Below are positions 57,792-64,000 of a stretch of 64,000 nucleotides of DNA, in pieces. Within the stretch, counting starts at the first letter, position 1, and each line of letters opens with the position of its first letter. A model generated the notes under the pieces. That model was not told the origin of the DNA and made no database searches. It was given only the letters and a program-made list of their open reading frames with translations. The position numbers were made by a program, and so were the translations under genes. This DNA is from Chaetoderma sp. LZ-2023a (Eukaryota > Mollusca > Caudofoveata > Chaetodermatida > Chaetodermatidae): NCBI GenBank assembly GCA_034401795.1, contig CM067366.1:81291391-81355390 (forward strand), read 5' to 3'.

Positions 57792-58708
57792 GGCATGTTA
57801 TCACGCATGTGGAATGCGCTTAAATGCAAGCCACGTGCGGCCCATAAATGCAAGCCACATGCGGCCCATAGTAGTGAATCGCATAGCATTGCATCAACTG
57901 TTCAGACCCAGCAGCCCCGGAGACCTGCAGCTCTACTGGAGCCGCTACTGCTGGCAGCCGGGTCGTCGCCTAATGCTAATGCCAGGACTGAGATCGACCC
58001 GATGGCTGCCGACTGGATAGAAATGGAAAACGTACGTTGACATGGTGGATCCTAACGTGAGCATAGACCGCTTGGAGGTATCACCGTGACATTTTGGCAC
58101 CAACTTTATGTGTTTCTACTGGAACAGTAATTGGTGACTATTAATAATTGTGGCACGAACTTTATCATGATACCATACTGTGTACTGTTTTGTTTAAATA
58201 GGAAAAATTCACATGATCTGTAATGATATTTGCACTGTAGGATTAAGGAGTGACATTTATGGTGATGTCGTCACGATTAGATGGCGTCATTAGAACAATT
58301 GATTGTGGTGTATTATACTATTGTATTGCTTGATTGATCGTATTGTTTTCTATGTTAAGTTACGCGTGGATCGAGGTTATCGACCATGGTTTAATGATGC
58401 TATTAATGTGTTTCCGGGGCGGTCTTTTGTGCACGATATTCTGCTACCCGGACATGTATGTTTGTATAATTATCAACCATACACTAACGAATACTACTAA
58501 TGTATTTCCGAGCATTCCGCTACTCGGACAAGTATTGGTGTATAGTATATTGACCTGTATTATTGATTTCTTGACAATTGGAAAAATATCGGGTGGTATC
58601 CGTTCAGGCTGCTAGTATAGATTTGGGTTGTTGATAGTCCACAACGAGTTAATTATCACTCTCTTTAGGCCTCAAGAGACGGCTAATTAACTTCGGTTGA
58701 GGGGCATG
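57792..58708 (+). other. Region between env and the 3' LTR
   Basis: About 0.9 kb. The direct repeat AAATGCAAGCCACRTGCGGCCCAT occurs twice near 57,825-57,870. Short frames at 58,303-58,615 have hydrophobic stretches but no recognised motif. It ends with a weak purine tract GAGGGGCA (58,699-58,706) just before the LTR, the likely plus-strand primer site. Confidence 0.5.
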
Positions 58709-60356
58709 TGTAGATATGGGATTGTCTTGTGGGAAGTCATAACCCCGCTGGACATCTTATATGTACGAGTAAGTCCCCAGTAAAAACTCAAAATTCAGAT
58801 GTGAATACCAGGCGAGCTAATAGACTATGTCACCATGTATATTAAGATGTACCGATCAGTGGTTACTAGCAATGATCATCATCATCTATACTTAGATGCA
58901 TTACCAGCATCTTATTATTTGGATATATATTTATTATTTGGATATATATTATTAACACTGGATAACTGGTACCGTCCATAGCGTCCTTGTAAGAGGAATA
59001 CGTACATTATCAGCGTGGGATATGCATACATTGTCAGACGAGGTACACATTATCAAATTGGCAAGATGATTAGCGTCTAGCCGGAATCAGATGAAATATG
59101 ACATACGGAAGCAGTTAGTTACAATGGCGATCTATATTCTCACGAAAGCTTGAGAAAATGAACCGAGAAGTAAACAATCAGGATAACGAGAATGGTAACT
59201 TGTTTACCGATCATTCGTCATTTGGACAGATTCATAAGCAGTAGCCGAAAAGTAATCACTCAAGACTAAGAAGAATGGTAACTTGTTTACCGGTCATTCA
59301 TCATTCTGACAGATTCATAGATGTTAGGTACACAAATCGAAACTTGTCATCAAACCTATCATTCGTCACTCTGACAGATTCATGGATGTTGGGTACACAA
59401 ATCAAACCTTGTCATCAAACCCATCATTCGTCATTCTGACAGATTCATGGATGTTGGGTACACAAATCGATACTTGGTATCAAACCGACCATTCGTCATT
59501 CGGACAGATTCATAGGTGTAGATACACAAATCGAGACTTGTCGTCAAACAAGATAAGTCATTCTGTCATAAAAGGCAGCTGGAATTTTAGAGAACAACAA
59601 GATATAAAAAACTAAGATTGTATATAAGCGGGACTTTAACTTTCAGTCGGGGTTCGGTCCGGTCTCTAACGTTGAAGGTTCAGAAAAAGATTGGTCTGAA
59701 GAAAGCCTAGCCTCGAGTCCGCATAGTTCCGTGGAACTGATTTTGTCGAGATTCAAATGAATTCTTGGTGAATGGCTTTAAGTAGCCAAGAACAGTATTT
59801 GACGAAACTGCCTAGCGAATTGTGAAACGCAACTTTTAAATGATAGAATAACCAGTATTCGTATCGCGTAGATATCGGTTGTTTCTGTAGTCATTGGTGG
59901 CAGTATAAGTCACCCAAAGTAGTCGGGCTAGTATAAGTACAATATTAATTATTTAACATCGCTGGTGGCAGTATAAGCCACTTATATTTACTTAGAGTTT
60001 TATTTTAACTTCTATCGTGACATCATAAGTCACACATATTCATGGTCATATCAGACAGTCAAACTTCAGAGAATATATTATCACTTCGATATCCTCGAAG
60101 CAAGAGTTTGGGTTATTTATTGTCCAGTCTGGAAGCGACGGAAGACCACCGTCCCGAGCCACCATCTTTTACCCGAGTCAGATCAGGCCCAGATTATCGA
60201 GTATAAATATCGTCACCATCACCGTCGACGAGGCGAGCAGATAATCGTGCTACTGCATCTTTGATAAGAGGTTGTCGCAGCAACCGTTACATCATATTCT
60301 TATCAGAGGTGTGGTAGATATATTTCTAAATTAGACCCGAAGATCGAAAATCTTCA
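58709..60356 (+). repeat. 3' LTR
   Basis: Near-identical to the 5' LTR, with about 16 substitutions and a 6-bp extra segment (TACACAAATC region near 59,520). Carries the same 65-bp repeats and promoter. Confidence 0.95.
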
Positions 60357-60360
60357 ACAT

Positions 60361-60810
60361 GACTTAACTCTAGTGACTTGCAGCCTAAAGGTATTGGCCG
60401 CCATTTCCGAGCACATTTCATTGGCTTTCCAACGCTTGTTTAATAACAAAGTTCGGGATGTAGGGTGGGACATTAGATATAATTAATCCCGTCGGCTCAT
60501 TCTCCAAGGAATACACATTGTGGTAGCAGCCACCTACGTTTTTACCGTCAAGACACAGTCTATTGACTTGGTGCTCCGTTTTGACATAAACCGCGATTCC
60601 TCCTTTAATTCGCGAAGCAGCTACAATATTCTCCGGCTTTACGACGGCGGCGGCGCCTTTCACGTAGGCCTCTACCGCCACACCAGCTAGACTATCAACG
60701 CGTACGCCGTGTTTCCTATCAATAACCGCGAATGGTTTGTAATCTAAAGCAGGGGTGGTGACGGTCACCTCGAGTCTCTCTCAGGCGCTCCGCATAACTA
60801 ACCTGGCCAT
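60361..60810 (-). pseudogene. Tx1-like LINE ORF1, N-terminal half
   Basis: The minus strand opens at ATG 60,810 (MARLVMRSA), meets a TGA at 60,783, then reads ERLEVTVTTPALDYKPFAVI, a conserved block VVKPENIVAASRIKGGIAVY, KTEHQVNRLC and LIISNVPPYIPNFVIKQALE (RNA-recognition-like region). A frame change near 60,418 is followed by MAANTFRLQVTRVKS up to the LTR insertion. Its continuation after the LTR is at 49,060 and below. The LINE 5' end lies between 60,810 and about 60,896, next to the TAGA tail of repeat unit B. Confidence 0.75.
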
Positions 60811-61274
60811 TGTCCAAACACAATAGCCTAATCAAGCGTCCACTTCGGCCAACAGGCCGACTACCCTAAGCTAATGGCTATAAGTCTTACAAGTATATAG
60901 ATAGATAGATTTATTCACACAATAGCCCATTTGACCCTTGAGTGCAAATGGTTACACATAACGTAATATGGCGGACAGATCAACTAAGTTCATTACAATT
61001 GCAAGAACATATTCAGTCTCATATTTTATATGTTATTAAATCAGTAATGTTCGCGGGCTAATTTGATTCATATATATCTGGACCACCGCGCCAGCCGCGG
61101 ATCGATCAATGAACCACGGGTCGATCTCCTTAGCAGACAAAGGGACACCTAGGTATTTGGGGCTACATTATCAAATGCTCAGGTGTGCTGTCCGCGGAAA
61201 TCGACCGTAGTCCATCAACAGACCGAGGGTCGTCACATGATAGCCCAGTTTGCAACTAAGATACTGATACACGA

Positions 61275-61354
61275 AAACAACCCCACACACGCACGCGCAC
61301 GCACGCACATACACACACGCACGCACGCACGCCCGCACACACATATACACACAC

Positions 61355-61385
<31 letters not shown>

Positions 61386-61399
61386 GTCTCTCCGTCTAT

Positions 61400-61432
<33 letters not shown>
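61275..61432. repeat. (CACG)n and (CT)n microsatellites
   Basis: CACG/CA units then CT units; inverted partner of 35.63-35.76 kb. Confidence 0.95.
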
Positions 61433-61434
<2 letters not shown>

Positions 61435-61736
61435 ACACTCAGACAGAAGTATAATTCCATTTCCAATATCACCACCCTTCGTTTCCAAATATATTAAGTC
61501 GAAAGGGAAACGAAGCGTGGGATCCGGTCTAAGTATATAAACCACTCAAGGTCAACACTCCTCGCTTTCGAAATAGTGGGTCGAAAGAAAAGCGAGGAGC
61601 GAGACCAGGCTGCACGCGCTCACGCAATCACTTTTGCACGCACACTTTCACAAAGTCATGCCTAGAAATTAAAAATTGAGTTTTGAAACGTTGATTCTTT
61701 TCTTTCACATCGAAAGAGGACCACTCTGATACTCCA

Positions 61737-61790
61737 TCACTGGAACCACTGGATTGGTTATCGAGCCAGTCCTTCCAGTGATAAACCATC
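61737..61790. repeat. MITE-B-type hairpin within unit B
   Basis: ATCACTGGAACCACTGGATTGG / ATCGAGCCAGTCCTTCCAGTGAT; imperfect hairpin matching 32,103-32,146. Confidence 0.7.
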
Positions 61791-61961
61791 AGAATAGTAC
61801 CGCATTCTCCAACGTGACGGGGATGGTTTGACTGACTCCCCCATGTAATGGCATGAGGGCATTAGTTTAGCATTTATTTTAATAAATAACTTTCTTGGGT
61901 CCTCTAATCCACTTACTAATGCACATGTCCATATACGCTCACGCGTTCTTGTGGTCATCCA

Positions 61962-61995
61962 CATACACACGCACGCACGCACACGCACGCACGTA

Positions 61996-62043
<48 letters not shown>

Positions 62044-62045
62044 CA
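61962..62045. repeat. (CACG)n microsatellite
   Basis: About 20 CACG units, inverted counterpart of 31,811-31,920. Confidence 0.95.
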
Positions 62046-62299
62046 CAAAACAAAGGCACCCACGCTTACATACCCACTTCCCATGCATACAGACGCGCAT
62101 CCACACCCTCATACACCCGTATGCACACACAATCGTACCGAATTGTTGAAAATTGAAAACTGTAATGTATAACTTTTACAATGGAGGCGAAATAGCCACT
62201 GGTTTAGACTAGTAAAGATTTGTATATTCAGAGCTGAAATTGTGCCTGTGATGAGAAAATGCATTCTGTTAAAAGTAAGAATTATCCTCCAAAATTGGC

Positions 62300-64000
62300 A
62301 TAGAAGAAAATACGATGACTTATAGTGGAGAAAAACGCAATTACGTGCGTTCGTCACGTAATAGAAAAGCAATGTAAGCAAAAGCCGCTAACTTCTTTAA
62401 ACTACTTTCGCTGGTACACATCAATAATTCTGATGCGTTGTGAACGTTCGGTCGTTTCCAGTAATATGGTTTTATATATTTCCTGCGCAAATCATTATAG
62501 ACAGGACATAAAATTAAAAAATGATATTCATCCTCTACATCATCACAAAAAGGGCATGTTCGCTCAGCGCGTGGTATTGGTATTGGTTTGTGCCATCTGC
62601 CTAATTCAATATTTAGTTTATGAGACCCCGTTCTTAGTCTACATAATGAATCACGGTGCATTTTCGTTTTTACTTTATTTAAATAGCATTTATATGTTAG
62701 ATCAGTTGAAATGTTTTTGTAGAGCCATGTTTTATTGCTGGCTTCCAATTGCCCCCTCTACTCCTGATAAAAATTGTCACTTATTCTCTGCTTGTATTCG
62801 GGGATAAACTGATCTTTGCTTACTATTGTTCCCTGTGACTCTCATACATCCACAAACCCACTGGTATAGAGCTTATCTCTAAACGATTTGACCCAATTCT
62901 TAATTTTTTTTATCCCTATGCCAGTCTTGATATAAGGTATTATATACATGTTTAGCAATTCTATTTGGTTTCATATCTAATATTTTGAACCAATATTTTA
63001 TCAACTTGATTTCTCTCCCTAATCGCAGAAGCATCCTCCCTAACTTTCCAGAAACAACAGAATTTGACGTACTTTGTTTTACATTAAGCAGTTGCTTACA
63101 GAAGCGAAGGTGGCATTTTTCAACATCATCCGCTGAGTGAAAACCCCAGACTCCGCTCCCGTAGCAGAGGATAGGTAGAACTAGCTTGTCAAATAGTTTG
63201 CAATAGTGGTCTATTGATAGGCCTATAAATTTATTGTAATATTTTTGTAAAGCGAATACGGCTTTCTGCGCTTGACCCGCTAAACATTTTTGTGCTTCGG
63301 TGAACGACCCTGAAGTTGTAAAAACGATGCCCAAATACTTGAAGTTATTTACAATTTCTACTTCAGTATTACCATACCACCATTTGTCATTTACCATTAA
63401 GCGCCCACCCCGTCTGAAAACCATTGCTTTAGCTTTATCAATATTAACTGTCAATCGCCACCTGTTGCAATACTCGTGTAAAATATGTAACCCTTTTTGT
63501 AGTCCAGTTCTACTTTCGGCTAATAAAATTATGTCATCAGCATATAAAATTAATAATAATTTAAGAAATTTTAAGCCCACACCCTCCCCACCCTTTCTAA
63601 AAAATTCGTCTTCTAAGTCGTACATAGCGAAGAGAAAAGGCGATAAGCTTTCCCCTTGACGTACACCAGTAGTACATTCGAAACAGTCTGATACGTTAGA
63701 GTTTAATCTAACTCTAGTTTTTACCTCTTTGTACATTGACATGATAATATTAATAACATTTCCTCTAACACCCGCTTTTAAAAGCTTGTACCATAAACAA
63801 TCATGTCGAAAACTTTATTGAAATCTATAAAAGCACAGAACAACCTCCCTCCTTTATTTAGTATATGTGATATTAACCCGTTCATAACAAATATATTATC
63901 CACAGTACTCAGACCGGCCCTAAAACCAGCTAGAGCGTCTATATAAACAGCATTGGATTCTGCCCAATCATTTAATCTATTATTAAGAACGTTAGTAAAT
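62300..64000 (-). pseudogene. LINE family L-C: RT and C-terminus, truncated by the window edge
   Basis: Minus strand from the right edge: AGFRAGLSTVDNIFVMNGLI and FCAFIDFNKVFD (RT, first catalytic Asp), then, after a break near 63.8 kb, IIMSMYKEVKTRVRLNSN, TTGVRQGESLSPFLFAMY, LILYADDIILLAE (catalytic YADD, about 63.54 kb), VNIDKAKAMVFRRGGRL, YLGIVFTTSGSF, LFDKLVLPILCYGSGVWGF. After another break near 62.9 kb come WRGQLEASNKTWLYKNI, HRDSLCRLRTG, CPFCDDVEDEYHFLILCPVY and the C-terminus LAAFAYIAFLLRDERT ending near 62,341. CR1/jockey-like by motif wording; the clade is not proven. The same family is at 25.7-26.3 kb and probably at 10.3-10.9 kb. Confidence 0.8.

Larger units (their letters stand above)
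49061..60356 (+). mobile_element. Ty3/gypsy-type LTR retroelement with envelope-like gene (errantivirus-like), 11.3 kb
   Basis: Two LTRs of 1,642 and 1,648 bp start TGTAG and end CTTCA, and the element is bounded by the 4-bp direct repeat ACAT (49,057-49,060 and 60,357-60,360). It contains Gag, protease, RT, RNase H and integrase in Ty3/gypsy order, then an envelope-like gene. By eye the LTRs differ at about 16 sites plus one 6-bp indel, roughly 1%. The element is inserted, in opposite orientation, in ORF1 of the Tx1-like LINE, whose ORF1 resumes on both sides. pol carries two frameshifts, so this copy cannot make a full Pol by normal reading. Confidence 0.95.
60897..62115 (-). repeat. Repeat unit B, inverted copy of unit A without the two insertions
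   Basis: TAGATAGATTTATTCACACAATAG at the left is the reverse complement of the unit A tail. Matching continues through CCGCGCCAGCCGCGGATC, GGGACACCTAGGTATTTGGG, CTGTCCGCGGAAATCGACC, the CACG/CT microsatellites, the two near-palindromes and the MITE-B-type hairpin to ACAAAGGCACCCACGCTTACATACCC. It reads through both insertion points of unit A: ATATAAACCACTC at 61,54x and CGCTTACATAC at 62,06x. Confidence 0.88.

Noticed and set aside
58303-58615. Short hydrophobic frames after env as a second envelope or viroporin
   Set aside because: No signal peptide, motif or good start context; kept only as an unexplained segment.

Overview
This window is repeat-dense, intron-rich animal DNA with no bacterial-style gene layout. 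It has long non-coding stretches, many microsatellites and fragments of almost every class of eukaryotic transposon. The repeat mix suggests a lophotrochozoan invertebrate, plausibly a mollusc, but the species cannot be read from the sequence. The only clear host coding sequence is one terminal exon on the minus strand at 42.9-43.6 kb. It encodes the end of the M3-M4 loop and the M4 helix of a nicotinic-acetylcholine-receptor-like Cys-loop channel subunit.

0-27 kb: decayed non-LTR (LINE) remnants on both strands (1-300, 361-2010, 10.3-10.9, 18.9-19.3, 20.2-21.9, 25.7-26.8 kb) and a Penelope-like fragment with a GIY-YIG domain (12.2-12.9 kb). There is also a perfect 138-bp inverted repeat around a pyrimidine-rich triplet tract (5.05-5.56 kb) and a diverged ~0.9-kb tandem duplication (13.4-15.1 kb). 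Two hairpin-forming miniature element families run through the window. MITE-A is ~380 bp with a central palindrome and ends AATGGA..TCCA, and many copies carry TGACGTCA motifs. MITE-B has a hairpin core (CACTGGAATGACTGGCTCG) and is flanked by TTAA in its clearest copies.

28-43 kb: more MITE-A and MITE-B copies, a hAT-type MITE with a clean 8-bp target duplication, and a 3,179-bp element with long imperfect terminal inverted repeats and a 3-bp TTT target duplication. That element carries one ~800-codon gene, broken by a single TGA. Its protein shows the full set of acidic residues, at FEN1/XPG-like spacing, of a structure-specific nuclease, followed by a Cys-rich CXC-like tail. The hAT MITE and this element both sit inside a ~1.2-kb repeat. 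An inverted copy of that repeat lies at 60.9-62.1 kb with both insertions absent, so it acts as an internal empty-site control.

43.7-60.9 kb: a Tx1/L1-like LINE on the minus strand (ORF1 plus endonuclease/RT ORF2, decayed). Its 3' tail lies just upstream of the splice acceptor of the receptor exon. An 11.3-kb Ty3/gypsy-type retroelement (LTRs 49061-50702 and 58709-60356, TSD ACAT, about 1% LTR divergence by eye) is nested in opposite orientation inside LINE ORF1. It encodes Gag with three zinc knuckles, protease, RT, RNase H, integrase and a third, uninterrupted envelope-like gene. The envelope has a signal peptide, a furin-type site directly before a GLFNF-type hydrophobic segment, and a C-terminal membrane anchor, as in insect errantivirus and baculovirus F-type proteins. 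pol has two frameshifts while env is open.

60.9-64 kb: the inverted repeat copy with its microsatellites, then the 3' part of another LINE that runs off the right edge on the minus strand. All motif and homology statements come from reading the sequence; no database search was run.
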